NCBI GenBank assembly: GCA_017590115.1
Contig: JAGGNK010012003.1
Span: 562,345-626,344, forward strand
Direction: 5' to 3'
Origin: Montifringilla adamsi
Taxonomy: Eukaryota; Chordata; Aves; Passeriformes; Passeridae
Length of the DNA: 64,000 nucleotides
This document shows positions 27,501 through 42,500 of the stretch, piece by piece. Each line of letters opens with the position of its first letter. The stretch's first letter is position 1. Both the position numbers and the translations under genes were made by a program. The notes below the pieces were generated by a model that saw only the letters and a program-made list of their open reading frames with translations, ran no database searches and was not told where the DNA came from.

Positions 27501-30500
27501 ATGTTCCCATGGACAAACCCAGCACACCTCTGACAGGTGACACTCCAGCTTCCTCCATCCCTCTCCAAAGACAAAGGGTAATTAGGTCCTGAGGGAACAC
27601 ATTTTTTTGAGCTGGGCATGATCATGTGTTTCTCTTTAAAAAATAAGCATCCTTTGGGTTTAAATTCACAGGAATTATGACAGAACACAGGACTGGTTGT
27701 TTGCAAAGACCTATCCAAATGGCCCTGTACTAATTTATTTTTTTAATGAATTATTGATGATTTCTCAGCAGAGACTGATGTCTATTCACAGGGATGACAC
27801 AATTGCTTATCATAATTTGAAATCTGGTATTCATTTGACGTCTGTGCCTCAGCGCCTTGTTGATAAATTACAGCACAAAGCTCTGTAGGAACAAGTTCAT
27901 ATTCAATGTCTTCAAACAAAAACAATTGATGGCTCCTTTCAAGACCAGAAATACATAGAAGCTGTGATGGCTAAAGCTAATTTTAAAAAGTAACTTAAAA
28001 AATAGTTTGGAGAGGGAATCAGGCCCTCTGTGTAAGACAGGAAACAAAATTCATTCAACTTAATTATTTCTGAATTGATATTTAGTCACAGTATTTTTAT
28101 CTTCTGCTCTTCACACCAGTGAAATGGAAATAATTATATGTTTACCCCCACGTAAAGAAGTTTGGGATCCTTCTAAAGAAAGTGTTCTGTCTGTTCTCTG
28201 ATTTCTAGATGGAAATCTAAGACATGTGTCAGCAATCCTGGGTACTGGGAACCCTTTACTCCTTGTACTGTCTTCCTATGGGGTATTGAATCAAGTTCTT
28301 AGTCTTGGCTTGAAGATCTAGCCCAAAATATACAAAATACTGCATAAAACTCCAAAATTGAGAGTATGGTGAACAGTTCTGTCCATTTGGAGTTGAGGAG
28401 CTCTGCAACAAGGATAACATTTCAAGCAGTCAGGACTTCCTTAGAGGCTGGTGCCAAACAGTGAATGGGCTCTCAAATCAAGTCATCACAAACTGCTTTG
28501 ACTTCTACTGCAAATACTAGGAATGCTCCTGGGAACCTGTCCTTTTTAGCAGAAAACACAGTCATATTTAAAGTTCAAAATTCCCCAGGCTCTCCAGAGT
28601 CGATAAGAAAGCTGGGCCAAATGTCACCCCAACAATGGAGACCCCGTTTGCCAAAGCACGTGACAGGGGCTGGGTGTGTCACCTACTGGGCACCTTGCTT
28701 TGTCACGTAGGTGTCACCTCACGGTGCTGCAGCTGAGGGACACCATTTCCAGGAGGGACAGTTCCTGGACAAAGCAGCAGCATTTCAGTTCAGCTCCTCC
28801 CTAAGGCCAGCAAGGTGGATGGAAATGCTCAGTGGAAAGCCTGAACAGCAGACAAGGACTACAGCAGCCTTTGGGAATTTCACACCACACTCTCAGAACC
28901 ATCTGCTCTTGTCTGTGTCAGCTCCCAGGGAGGGATAGACTGACCTGATCCCAAAAAAGATGGACTGGTCTCTACTAACTCCCTGGGCTCCATTATGTAT
29001 CCCTTTGGGATGTCTCTGGTCACTCTGGTATTTCGGACAGTAACAGGGGGAGGACACAGCCCAAAGCACCATCAGCACTGTGAGGAATGAGCATCACCAG
29101 GCCCAGATGAAGTGATCAGGCAGGTCCAGAATAGCTCCCAGATCATTTCTCATTATTATTGTTGGCTTTGCCACAGTGCCTCGGAATTCATCTGGGCCCT
29201 GACAGTCTAAGTTGCCCTGACTGAGAACAAAAAGCTCAGCAATCCCACAATCACCACTGATGTTTTTAAACTGAAATACAAATCACCAGCAAAACCAGGA
29301 GTCTCTGAGGAGCAGACCACAGGACTTCACTCTCCCTTTAGTTTATTTTGTTTTGTAAAATTCTTGAAGAAAGGAACAGCTCAGTGGGGCAGAGCTTGCA
29401 ACAGGGTATGTTAAGCCATTCACCAAAAAGCCAAGTCCAGCTCACACGAGTGCTGCACCACTGGCTCAAGGACAGACTTCAATTTCAAACTGGGGCAGGA
29501 GGTCTCACTGTCCTAGCAGAAGAGCTGTAAGAGCACAGGTAGAAGGCAACACCCTGTTGTTCTTAGCTAGGTTTGCTCTGCAGTTCTGCCACACAAAAGG
29601 TCACACAGGCATCCTAAATGCCCAGGACCTCACAGTGGAAAAGGTACAAACCCAAGGGGAAGGAACAAAAAGTCTCTCACAGCAGCCAGCAAAATCTTTC
29701 AGAGGCAAATGACTGAAATACCACAACCTTCATATGCCAAATAAACCTGGTGACCCTTCAGCACAACCTTAATATTAAATCTGTTTGCTCTTGGAACGAT
29801 AAATACACCACACTGTGTAGGCAAAACTGCAGTTCTGATTCTGGCCCATGGAAGTCAAACAGGACTTTGCCACTGACTCAATGGCCAGACCCTCAAAAAG
29901 CAGGAGAGCCAAAAACATAATCGCTCCAGCCAAAGAGATAGACCTTGGTCTATCCCACATAACAAAAATACTACAGTCAGAAACCTCAGGAGCCAGCTCG
30001 TAGTCAAATCAATCCCTCAGCCACTTTAATTAATCATCTAGAAAGGGAAAGCACAGAATAGTCGCTTCATGGACATTGATTTCTCATGCCAAAACTTATG
30101 TAAATGCAGATGCAACTTCAGCAGAGCTCTCCAGAGGATGATGGCCTGATTCCAAATGCAGCTTTCCATGTTGCAATGTTCCAACTTCCCTCTACCAATT
30201 ATATCCAAAAAAGTTTCCTCACTTCTCAGCCTCCCACAAACTCCCATCTCCTGCAATCCATTCGATCTATGCAATGATATGGGAGCATTAATTCTTGCAG
30301 TCACGCCGTACCCACATAATACTGATGTTCTGATGCCCCGGGCTCTCTAGCTGGGTGCAAATTTCAGTCCTACACCAAATCACTTCCTTTTAGAAGACAA
30401 TGTATCAGGAAGTTAAACACCTCTCTTACTCCCACAACCTCTACCGGCACGCAAAGTTTCTGCTCATGCAAGCAGGCACTGCGAGCGCCCCAGTAAAGGA

Positions 30501-33500
30501 GCTCCATCAGCAAGCTCCTCTCCCTCCCTGCTCCCGCTGAAACCTCCCACAGCAGCCCGGCCAGCAGCTATGCCTGGAACTTCATTTGCGACAGCAAAGC
30601 GGGCCTCGGCAACAACGAACAAACCGAGCAGAAGGAACGCGGGGCCCTTTGTGGCCGGGGCCGCTGCCAGCGTTATGCAATGCTCGCTATGGCAACGGCG
30701 GGCGCTCGGCAGTAACCCCGCCGCAGCCACTGAACTCTGCCCCACTGGCGAGCGCCGAGCCGCCCACTCGCCCGGCCGGGCTGTTTACACTGCTCACATG
30801 ACGGCCCGAGGGAGGGACGCTCCTGGCAGCCGCTGCAGCAGCCAGCCGGATTTCTAGGACCGGCCAGCACTGCCAAAGGCTGGCAGTCATTCACTCCTGA
30901 GAGTTGCGGGGCCCGCCCGCAGCGCCCCGCAGAAGGGAAGGGCATGGGGCGGTGAGCGGGGCTAGGTCCTCCCGACATCCACCCACTGAGCATCCAGCGA
31001 GGGGACAGAGAAATCAGGAAGCTTTAAAGAAGGGAACTGCATTGTTGCAAAGTGTGGAATATGTAAAAATCCCTTTGCTTGCTAAAATGTATAAATAGTA
31101 AAAAGTTCTGATGGATGATTTGTGGAGTTCCACCTGGCACACCCAGGCTTGGCAGCTCTGAAATAAATAATCAATGTCTGTCTCGAGTGTGCCATTATTG
31201 GCTTGCTGCACACCGGGTAACAAATCCGATTTTTGCAGACAACAGTATCTTTTTTCTTTCCTTAATGAGCGGCAGATGAGTGAGGATAATGAACTGGAGC
31301 TGGGCACATAACACTCGTCAAGAGCTGTGTGCCATGAGCTGCACGTACCTGGGTTACACGAGGTTGCACAGAGCTGCCAGAGCGGCACAGAACTGTCCCA
31401 GCCCTGGGCTCAGGAGCATTCACCAGGGCACAGAGGGGGATTTGGAGATAGGGATGCTGTGCTCCACAGGTGCCTTGCTAAAATGGTGATTTAGTCTTAC
31501 AGCACAATCCCGAAGGAAAAAGCTGCAGATTCCCAACCCGCTGTGTGAGCCCTGCTACTGCTCCGGCACTTCCACAGCATTTATTTCCCACACGTTAACA
31601 GATGTTCATTAACTCACACCCCTGTGAGGCTGGTATGGGGAAGTGAGTGAATAATAACCTCCACATTTTCTAATGAGAGAATTAAGAGCTCAGGTAACTC
31701 TCCCTGGAGAGCCCCAGGCAGCAGAGCTGAGTCAGGGGCAGAGCCTGGAAGGGAGCCCTGAGCCCTGAGCACCCACGCACACTCCAGGAATATGTTTCAC
31801 TGCCTGGAGCAAACAACAACCCAGTCTTCAACAGGCCTCTTAGGTGGTGCTCTGCAGAGCCTCCTGTATTCCTGGGCACTTGGACTGAGCAGAAAACACA
31901 TTTACAGTTGCAAATGATCCACCACTACCACCAACATCAAAGGAGCTGCTTAAAGGTACCCCCAAAACTCACAGGGGCCAAAGTGTGACCTCTGCATCAC
32001 CTAATTGTGCTCTGTATGACACAGCCCTGGATGACTCCCTGTGTCAATACTCTTGGCTGTTCTTAGGAAAAAACTCATGTCTTGCTCTAAAATATTGTAT
32101 TCTCCAGTAAAACCTTGCTACACTCAGTAAGAGGTGGTGTGGATTTCTCCTCTTTGATATGATGACAAGTTCCTTGTCACAAGAATGGACCCTGCAGATA
32201 CAGCTCTGAAAAGCAGTGCCTTGACACCAAAACTGCCTTTCACATGTTCATCCAGTTATCCCCACATCAAAACATAAAAGTTGCATTAGAAAAAATAGAA
32301 AGAAAATTTAGGTCTGGCTAAAAATCTCAACATTCCCAAATTTCAGTTTAAACCAGTGGCTCAGTCCCATTTCTGCAGGAACAGGCTGTTGCAGTTCTCT
32401 GACCCCCACTGGTGACAGCAGCTGTGGGAGTTCTCCTCCAAGCCTCAGTCTCTTGGCACCAATCCTGCAAAGCCCTCACCTCTCTCCCCCACGGGTCAAA
32501 CCTCTGCCTGCAAATGTTTTTATCCTGCAATATTATACAGTGCCTTTCCCAAGGCAAATGATAAACCAGCCTTGGCAGCCCATCGTGTGGCTACTTACAA
32601 GAAGAAGAGAAATGCTGAGTATTTGGCTTATGAGACAGAAATACAGGAAGAAAATATTTATAACAATGCTACTGTTTAAATAATGGAGACCATAATTTAT
32701 TACAGATGTGACCCTTGTCCAAAGTGAAGTGTTTAAATCTTGCTGATGCAATGTAATGACAAGAAGTAGAATGGACTTAATGAAGAATTCAGCCAACTTC
32801 AATTCTGAATTGCCCCCTTTTATCACCTGCCATTTTTTACCCCAAAATAGGAACAAAATTTGCTTCTGTCAAGCATTGTTTGTCAGACTTTTCAATGCTC
32901 AGATTTAAAAACTGATTGGTAGGAAAACACCCATCCTTCATCCTAAAAGAGACTGAGCACTTCTACATTTAATAAAATTTGGTTAATTATTAACAATTAA
33001 AGATGAGAAAATGGCATGGAACTCAGACAAGATTTGTTATGCTTACAGTCACATATAAAGAAAGCAGAATGTATGTGCATGGAGGGAGGGATGTGTAATG
33101 AATTATTTCAGTGCAAATGGCAATTGCAAAGAAACAGACTGCAACACTGAAATGAGAAACCCTGAAATTACTGTACAAGGAGTCTGCAGGTACAATGAGA
33201 TTGAGTTAATATGTGACTGGTGAGAAGAGGGGGCATGACTTGGCATGGAACTGTAATCAAAATGTTTTCATTTAGTGCTTCACTTGGCACAGAAGGATCA
33301 GGTAACAAAATATTCACCCCAAATCCCATTTCTGTTGCTAAAAAGGTATTTCAGTTCTCTGTGCAGCAGTAAAAATACTTTTTTCATTTTAAGTAAAATG
33401 GATTTAAGAAGCCACAAGAGGCAAAAGATGCTCAGTGGTGTCCAGCAAAGAGTTCATTTTCCTTCTCCTGATGCAATAAAACTGAAATTATAAAACACCA

Positions 33501-36500
33501 CCCACATTTGCTAATCTAGTACACATTAGGAAAAAGGTGGATGTGCAACAAACGAAAACATTCACTTCCTATTTGCTTCACCAAGTTCTGTTTTCTCCTT
33601 TTTATAAAGCTGGTGTTGCATCACCTGAACAGCATTTCCTCCAGAACAAATTATCTAAAGTCTTCAAAATTGGCTTCAGTATCTCCACCAACAGCAACAG
33701 TAAAACTCCATGAGCAAACACGTAAAATTCACTGAATTCTTTGAGATACTGAATATCTTTTAAACTCTTTTATTCATTGCATGAAAATACCTCAAAGTGT
33801 TTAACCATTTTCCAGCATCACTTACCTGTAACAGAACATCTTATTCTATTCACAGCTGGTGGGTGTTGGGCATTCTGCATTGCTGGCACTCTTTGTTGGT
33901 GGGGCTGGGTTCTCTTAAACAAAATTCCTATTTGGTAGTTGAGTTATGTTAAATGTACTCCCAACCTAGCAAGTATTCTTTAAGGAATTGATTCTTTTTA
34001 ATAGTGTGCTCTAATCTGAAGTACCACACCCACCACCTTCTAATTCAATTTTATACTGGAACTGAAAAAACTTTGTCATTTTATGTATACTGATTGAACT
34101 AGGGCCAAGGGGAATAAAACCATTAAGGCTTCACGTGAACTCAGAGAAGAAAGACTTCTTTGGTAATATAATTACAGAGCACAGAGCTCGTAAGAGGAAA
34201 TGAACTACAGGGATTTATTTGATTAGACTTTTTTTTTCTTTTTCCTTTTTAATGATAGCAAGGGCTCTCCTTCCCCCACACCTTCCAGTCTAACAGTAGA
34301 TGTTAAGCAAATTCTTGGCAGGCAGGAACTGGGACTGTTACAGAGGGATGTTTCAATGGGACACTGTTGTGGACGGAGTTTTGAGTAGCTCACCCATTGC
34401 TGAGGAGCCTGAACAACACTCCAGCTGTATGAAGAGTTTGTTTGTACAAGGAGCTGAGGTTGTGTCCCACCACATCACCTTTCCAGCATCAGGGCAAAGC
34501 TGGAGCAGGGATCTGTGAGCCACTTCAGGGCTGTGCAAGCCTCAAGGGCAGTGACCAGTTTACTTTGTTGTCTTGGTAACGTTGTGGTTGACCTGGGTTG
34601 ACCAGATCAGTGTGACTTAATCATCTTAAGAAGGAAACAACTGCAACAAGTGGAGAGCTAATTACTGTAGGTTCCCTCCTTGAATGGACTTCCTCAAGCT
34701 CATGCCTCACGTTCACAACCTTTGGCCTGCCTTAGCATTCAAACAATTCTGATTGAGCACCTCCCTGGGACAACCAAGTCACCTGCAGCACTTAGTGCAC
34801 TCTGGACCATGGATCTGTATCAATTCACACCCACACTGGAGTCTCAGGGATCAGCAAGTTATAAACTCCTATTTACACTGTGTCAATGTAGAGGATTTTG
34901 CTGTTAGTTACAATGTAAAGTGCATGTTTTAGCTACTCAGTGAGTTTAAGCCCTGTTTTTCTCTCTCTCTGTACAGTAGTGCAGCTGTGGAGATCATCTG
35001 GGAGACTAAAACAAATGGTGCCCTGATAGAATCATAACAGAGCTGGAGGAAAGGCAATTTCAGCAAAAATCTCGACAGCAGAACGTGCTTCTGTTTAAGT
35101 CTGACCTGCTCTCCTTGCAGAAGCAGCATGACAGAGTGTTTTGCAAAAGATTTGTATTTATATGCTTGGCTGTCAGCTCTAGATGTTGCTCCTTGTCTGT
35201 ATAATAATTACATGGAATGCTCAGTGGAGATGTTCTCTAAATTGAAATCAACAGAATCAATGCAGACTTAACTGCACTGTCACACCACATGAATAAAACA
35301 TGCTGATGGATTTCCTTGGCCAGTGTTCAACAGGGATTTATTTGGTCATTGTTATTGCTATGCAAAGTGCATGTTAAATGGTGTGCCAGCAATTGAAAAA
35401 TGCCATTTCTGTCTAACTTTTACCTACTGTTGTTACCAGTAACTCCTAGGATTTCTCAAATAGAAGGGGTTGCATATTTATCTCTGCCACACAGTACAAG
35501 GGAAGAAAAAGAAACATTTTGAAAAATAGCTATGTACAATGGTTAACACTGGATAGGGATCTAGGGGACATATATTACATAAAAAATTACTCAATATAAT
35601 TTTACAAGTTAACTTTGAATCCTCTGCATTTCTTGTATGTATTTCTCCAGCATCAAACCATCCTTTTTTCATGCTGCCTGATGAACTGCTGCAGTTCACT
35701 GACTCCTGGACCTTCACCTGGTTTTGCAGTTTATGTATCCTTTAGAAGGTCTCACAAAACAGCAGCCAAACTCCTAAACGTGGTCGCTTCCTTCATCATC
35801 CAAGCAGACCAAGGTTGTTTCAGTTCACTGGAAGGCACTGAAGCATGTACAGGTCTCATCTGATTACAGAGAGCCTGTAATGCCCCGAGGCCACTGAGAC
35901 TGTCAACACAGCTGTCCCTGCGTGCTGAGACAAATGTCCTGCTGGGCAATCCCTGAGTCAAAATGGAAACACAACTTCTGACATGGATTAGGGGTAAGGA
36001 CAAGGACTGGAAATGGGCCAGGAAGGCAGGGAAGTTTATTAGGTATTACTAAAGGAGATTCTATTGAGCTGTTAGGAAGTACCTTGACCCTGGTGCTGTT
36101 CTGCAAGTCCGAGTATTCTGAGGTATTTTACTTCTCTGGCCACCTGTTGCTAACCTAACATAAAAATGAACATTTTCTGAGCATGTCTCAGACACACAAG
36201 ACCACGCAGAATGTGTATAAAGCTCACAAAGAATGGAGGTGCAGAGATCTGTACTCTAATGGCATAATTAGCTCTTGTGAGAAAAGCAGTCTTGCTGTAT
36301 TGGCAGTGAGCAGCTCCTACCCTCATCCATCCTACCCCCTCAACCGTCCCACACCCTCATCCATCCCACACCTTCACCCATCCCACACCTTCACCCATCC
36401 CACAATCTTCATCCTCTCTACACCTTCACTCATCCCACATCTTCATCCATCCCACATCTTTGTCCATCCGACACCTTCACCCATCCCATCCTCACCCATC

Positions 36501-39500
36501 CCACACCTTCATCCTCCTCACACCTTTACCCATCCACCCTCACCCATCCCATACCCTCAGGAAAATCCTGGCAGAGCTGCAGTCAAAGGCAGAAATTCTG
36601 TTTCCTGACACAAACTCTGCAGCAGAAGCAAAGTGAAGCAATCCAGTCCCTGAAACCACAGAATAATCTCCTGAATGTACATCCTGAGGGTTAAACATCC
36701 CCAAATAAATTACAATTACTGTTCATGCAGATCACCTTAAGACCAAATGAGTCTGGGCAACAGTGTTTAAACATTAAATTCTGCAGGTTTATTTTTCTAA
36801 TACCTCTTCATATTCTTTCTTTTTAATTTTCTGGTCATCTGTGGCTTAGAAAATGATTGATCCATCAGGTATCTGCTCCCACATCTGGGCTTTCTTTAAA
36901 CAAAGTCACAAAAACGATGAATCTTCTCCTACATAACACTTTACTGCTTCCTATGTTCATGCTTTTGGTGTTTTAATCATAACTAGAGGCTCACACACTC
37001 CCATCTCAGCAAGTACAGTATGCTGGATAAGCCAAAAAGCCATTTTCAGTTGAAGGCTTGCCCCAGACAGCTAATATTTAATCATAAAAGTCTGAAATTT
37101 TCTTTTGCTCTGAGCTACTAATAAAAAATTTACTTCATGGAACATTTGAAATGGGAAAAAAAAAAAAAGGAAAACAGGACTCAAAGAATTGGCAGGAGCA
37201 TTCCCAGCCTTGGGCCCTGTCCCTGCCAGTTCAGCTGCTCCAAGGGCCAGGGAGTGTTGGTGACACCACAACAGTGACAGTGCCACACAGAAAATTCAAA
37301 CCAGGCTGTGGTGAGGGCCAAGCCAGCAAAATTCCTGCCCATCAGGACAGGTGAGTGTCAACCCACTCACTAAATAAGTGATTTAGTTCTTTCTAAAACA
37401 ACTCTCTCTCTAAGGATAAAATTTAATTTCTCCAGTTTGTTGTATTAATAGGGATGGAGTGATGCATTTCTCCTCACTAAATTAACTTTTAGTCATGGTT
37501 TGTGCAATTTTGAGTTGAGATGGAAGCTGGAGCTCCAAGTCATAACAGTATTTTATAATTGTTTCCAAACAACTGGGTAAATTATATCACAATTTCTAGA
37601 AATAATGGAAAAGCTTATCAAAACACAGTATTAAAAACTAACACATGCAGTAAACAAAGATAATATTAACTGTAGTTAAGGAGATAAAGCAGTTGGTTTT
37701 GGATCACACATGCTGTTGAGGCATCTAAAAAATTAGTAGAACAGACTTTCACATCTATTTTTATTCACAGACCACAAGATGAAAAAGGATTTCCTCCTTC
37801 AGTTTTGAATGAGCTTCTCAACTCTGAATTACTGAGTGTCTGATAAGACAACTCAAAAGGAGTCTCTCACTCTAAAATAGTCTTGTGCTAAGAGAGAGGA
37901 CTCCACGCATTCTGTGGTTTTATTTTCTCTTAAACAGTGGCAGGAAAAAGCACAGTGCCTGCCTCTTAAATTTCATGTAAGTTATCCTGTTAAGAATATA
38001 TGAATCTTAGTTCAGATGGTCATAAATGCACATTAAACCACAATGTTTTATTTTAAACCATTTAATTTAACATAATAAAATATTAATAATTGCAATAAAT
38101 TTTGATCCATGCTGCTCCAGTGGCTTTTGGTTTTACAGGGCAAAATCAGGCTTGTCAGCCAATTAATTCTTGTGACTGACTGTAGTTATTATCAGTGTCA
38201 CAGGCTTTTAAAGCCAGCAGGACCACTATGGTCATTATTCTCAAACAAAATGTGTGTAACAGCTCAACAGACCCCATCCACCAAATCTCTTCCTGGTGTT
38301 GGTCCTCCTGCATGACCACCAAGTCATCTCATGGATAAAGCAAACAGCTCAAGCATTTTAAACATCCATTATTAGGCCTGTTTTCCACTTCTTTCATCAT
38401 TCCGGTGGCAGTTTACCAAGTATTTTACACCAAGATATTGAACTAGAACAAGAGAATCTCAAACAACACCTGAAGAAGCAATAACAGCTCCTTACTCCTG
38501 TCTGATATTCAAAAACTGGGAAATAAACATGTACAGGTGAGGTGACAGTGCAGCATTCCTTGGCTTCAAACAAAGGACTCCTGGCTCTCATCTGCACACT
38601 CAGATTCCTGAACACACTGCCTCCAGCAATGAGTGTGTGATCATCCTGTGGCAGGACCCCTGCAACCCATTCCTCTGCTCACAGGCAGAGGGAGAAGAGG
38701 AAAGAGCACCAAGGTGCAGCCTCAGCAAACTGGACTGGTCCTGCTGCTGCTGGTTTAATGGTAAAGAACTGAGTGCCCTGTGCTTGTCCCCAGGTTCTGC
38801 TGAGAGGGCAAAAAGAGCCTCTGGTCACCTCCTTCCCACGAGTGAGCTAAGCATGGGGACTCGGTGAGTTCAGTGCTTGCCCTTGAACTGGTGTGGGCTG
38901 CATCTGGCACTCTGCTTTTAGATCAATACATAACCCAGGAGTAATCTTATCTGGCAGGAACAGGGGGGCTGGGGGGAAGAACACAGCCCCAGAGGTGAGG
39001 AGAGCAACTCTTCTAAATGTTAATGGGTTAAGAATAGAAAGGTCAAATGCCTGCCTTATCAGAAGGCCCCATGTACAAACAGGCACCGAGCTCAGCAATC
39101 AGAGCACCAGCTGGGGATAAATGTCAGAAGTTAGTTACTGTAGCCGTAAACACCAAAAGCAGGATGGTGCAACTGGGAAACCTCCCAAGACACTTCTGGT
39201 TTATACAGATCACTGGGAAAGTCCAACTGCCAAGTCTGGCTGGAAATTACTTCAGTCTTAGAGCTGCTGTGGAAGCAGAGAGCACCTGTGAGCTGTGTGG
39301 TGGCCCCACAGTGAGCCACTGCAGGAGGGGGTTTGAGTGTGCCCTGTGTCCAACATCCTGTGCTGCCTCCTGATTGCTCCTGCCAGAACTCACACGTTCT
39401 TCTGGAATAAGGAGTATGAGCATGGAGACAGAAAGTCCCTCCTGACCTCCCTGTAGGTACAGAGGGCACTAAGCAGCAGAAGCTGCATGAGGACCCTGAG

Positions 39501-42500
39501 CACAACATGTAATAGATTGGGGTGGAATAAGAGATGGGGCAGCACAGAAAAAATATATCTCCCTTAAATACTAATACATTTTTAGCCCAGTTCTAATTAA
39601 TCTTTTTGTTGGCATCCAAGGAAAGAGGCCAGAAGTTGTATTACAGTGGGCAGTAATCTTCTTGCAGACACAAGCAATCAACTTGCAGGAATGGTGAAGA
39701 GCACAAACACATCCTGGTGTGAGAGTTACTGTGAGGAGCCTTTGCCAGTCACCAGCATCCAGCCCGGCACCTTTTGCTTGCAAAAAGTTGTCAATAAAAT
39801 TAACCAGCTGATTCCATTCTCTGAAAAGATTGGCAGTGAGCAGCCATATTAAAGAATACTGCTGTTCCCTCTCTCCTGGTACTGGGATTGTCCCAGGAGA
39901 AGGTTACCTGAGTTTGGGAAAAGATACAGGATACCTGGCACAGCTCCCTGCTTTCTGCAGAACAAAGAGCACCATTCTTGTCACCCTGCTCCCAGCTGTA
40001 AACAGCTATCAGAGGAGAGGGTTAACTGCCATGTAAAACACAGAGAAGGAATAGTAACTACAAATCCAGCAAGGCTAAATATATTTTATCCCACAAAAGG
40101 GATAAACAAGATCTGTGCTCATAGCTCAGAGATCATATTCTAACCATTGAATAGTTACTTTAATTGGTAAAGATAGGGTTACATTTAAAAATAAAAAAGG
40201 AATGTACCCATTTGGAGCCATTGCTCTCTGAAAGATGATTTTTTGATGTTTGTACCACAAAGTGACACTCTGCAGTTAACTGGCCGTGCCTCCAGCCCCA
40301 GCCATAGGGGAGAACATCATAACCTACTTAGATCTGCAGGCTGCATCCTCTCTGCAGCAGGGCTCCCAAACAGGCACAAACAGCTCGTTCCCTCCACCAG
40401 CATTACTCGGCATCTGTTTATCCCCCACTCTCCTGGCAGCATCTGCTCCTTTGCTGACACACATGAGCTGCTCCTCTGCATTACCACCCTCGTTTGCAGG
40501 CTGGGAACTCGAGTTCATCCATTTGAAAGAGCACAAATATTCAGCAGCACACGTTTCACACACATGGCATCACTGAGCTCTATTAACAGTTCTGTTCAAC
40601 CCTGAAGCTACTGGATTTTCAGTAACAGCTCCAGCATGTTAACGACTTGGGATGTTTTTCTCATGTAGGGAAGAAAAAGCTTTTATAAAAATACAAGATT
40701 TTACCTTTTCTATTCACAGCAAGAATGACCAAACTTATTTATCCTGTGAGTCACATCCTGAAGGCTTCACATGGCTGACAGCTTCAAGAGATATAATATA
40801 CATTCTGGAGAGCCACTGCAGGGGAGAGAGAGGCTTTTCAGCTCTCATTTCTTGAGCTGAGAGCTCAATTGAACTTAGCTCAATTTAGGAATAGGAAATA
40901 CAGCCCAAGTCTTCCAGCAGCACGACATTTCTCGAGTTGCTGCAAATTTGAATGAAATAATTTGCCAACTCTGAATGAAGCTGTGGAGATTCTGCCACAA
41001 CTCCTCTGTTTCATTATGCAGGAGGCAATTTTGAGAATGCTGCCTCAGCTCTGCTGTTTATTGTGTGGATGTGTCTGACTGCTACAAGTCCTGTCACTGC
41101 CTCTCATTCTGACACACGCTGGCGTTTTCTTGGCTCTCAGTCACAGCAGGGGAAGAGCACAAGGGTATTGCAGAAACACCTCCTTTCTTCATCCCTCTTT
41201 AACATGTTCACATTTTAAAGATGATTCTGTGAGCACATTTCTTACAGCTGAAACTGTTTCATAGAGATTCAAAATCAGACAATAAAAATGCAAAGCCCAC
41301 CACAGCATGAAATGCAATCCAGGAGAGACCATATGCAATTTTCTGACCTGTGTTATTTCTATGCTGTCATCATTCTGAGGCATTTGATATGCTGCTCTTT
41401 GGTTTAAACCCAAGAATGGCATCTGAATTTTTACCATAATAAACTTCCTCAACAGACTTTGCATTCTCATTATTCTACCCATGCAAGCCACAAGGATTTT
41501 TTTCCTCCTTAAATGTCCAATCTGCAGGCAATGGTTGTGAAACTCCATTATTTCCAGGAACTGCTGGCAAACCTACTGCTGTCTGCTCTTCTCAGTATTG
41601 CCTGTATTTTCCTTGTTCAGCCTTAAAAGCCAAACTCGGTTTGCAAAAATGTCTGGGTTTCTAGATGCCAGAACTGAATAAAGAGTAGAACAGGACAGAA
41701 TTAGATGGTTTTATTATGCTGAAAAGCTATTAACTCACATGAAAGTCTGTAAAACAACAAGAGCATAAAACTGGAAATAGATGCTCAGTCTTAAATTCTA
41801 TTACTCAAAAATTTTCCTAGGCATTACCAATCTTTTTGGTAATGTCTTTTTAAGATCCACCTTAAATCTTTTTAAGCTCCACCACCCTCATCTGATCCTT
41901 ACAATCAAAACAATGTGGAATATTTTTTTAAAGTTATAACTACTTTGATTCTCATCATTCAGTGAACTGACAATAATCTGTAAAGAAAGGCAGCCTGGAT
42001 TGTCCAATATAGGTGATGTCTGCCAGAATTTGGTCTTCAACAGGCAGAGGTAAAGGACAGGCAGGTATCCTCAGTTACCTAGGAAGAGAATACACAACAG
42101 GAGATACAGCCAAGAAAGCTGGGAGATGTGACAAAGATTCTGGATTATGCAAATCTTTCATCAGTCATGATGATCCAAAAGCTACAATGGAAAACTCCCC
42201 ACCTAAGGGTTATCTGCAGGACCACACAGTGATCTCAGCCACACACAGCAGGATCTTCACAGAAAGCAAGGGAATTACTCCAAATTTACACTGGCAGGAC
42301 CAAGATCAGAATCTGACCAGATCCAAACAAAAACCAAACAATGCCACAGGCTGTAAGAACAATCAGCAGTCCATGGGGTGTGAAAGCAATGGAAACCTCT
42401 GTGATGCACTTCAGTGGCTGAAAATATTCCAGTGCTATTGTTCTTCCTCTCCAAAACATCTTGGACCTCACCCTGTGTTCCTGAGTACTACTGACAGACA

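Noticed and set aside
34990..35110. Possible CR1 tail (GAGATCATCTGGGAG, AGAATCATA)
   Set aside because: The blocks occur in the wrong relative arrangement and no terminal repeat is present.
36183..36608. His/Pro/Ser-rich open frame
   Set aside because: Entirely explained by the 17-bp minisatellite.
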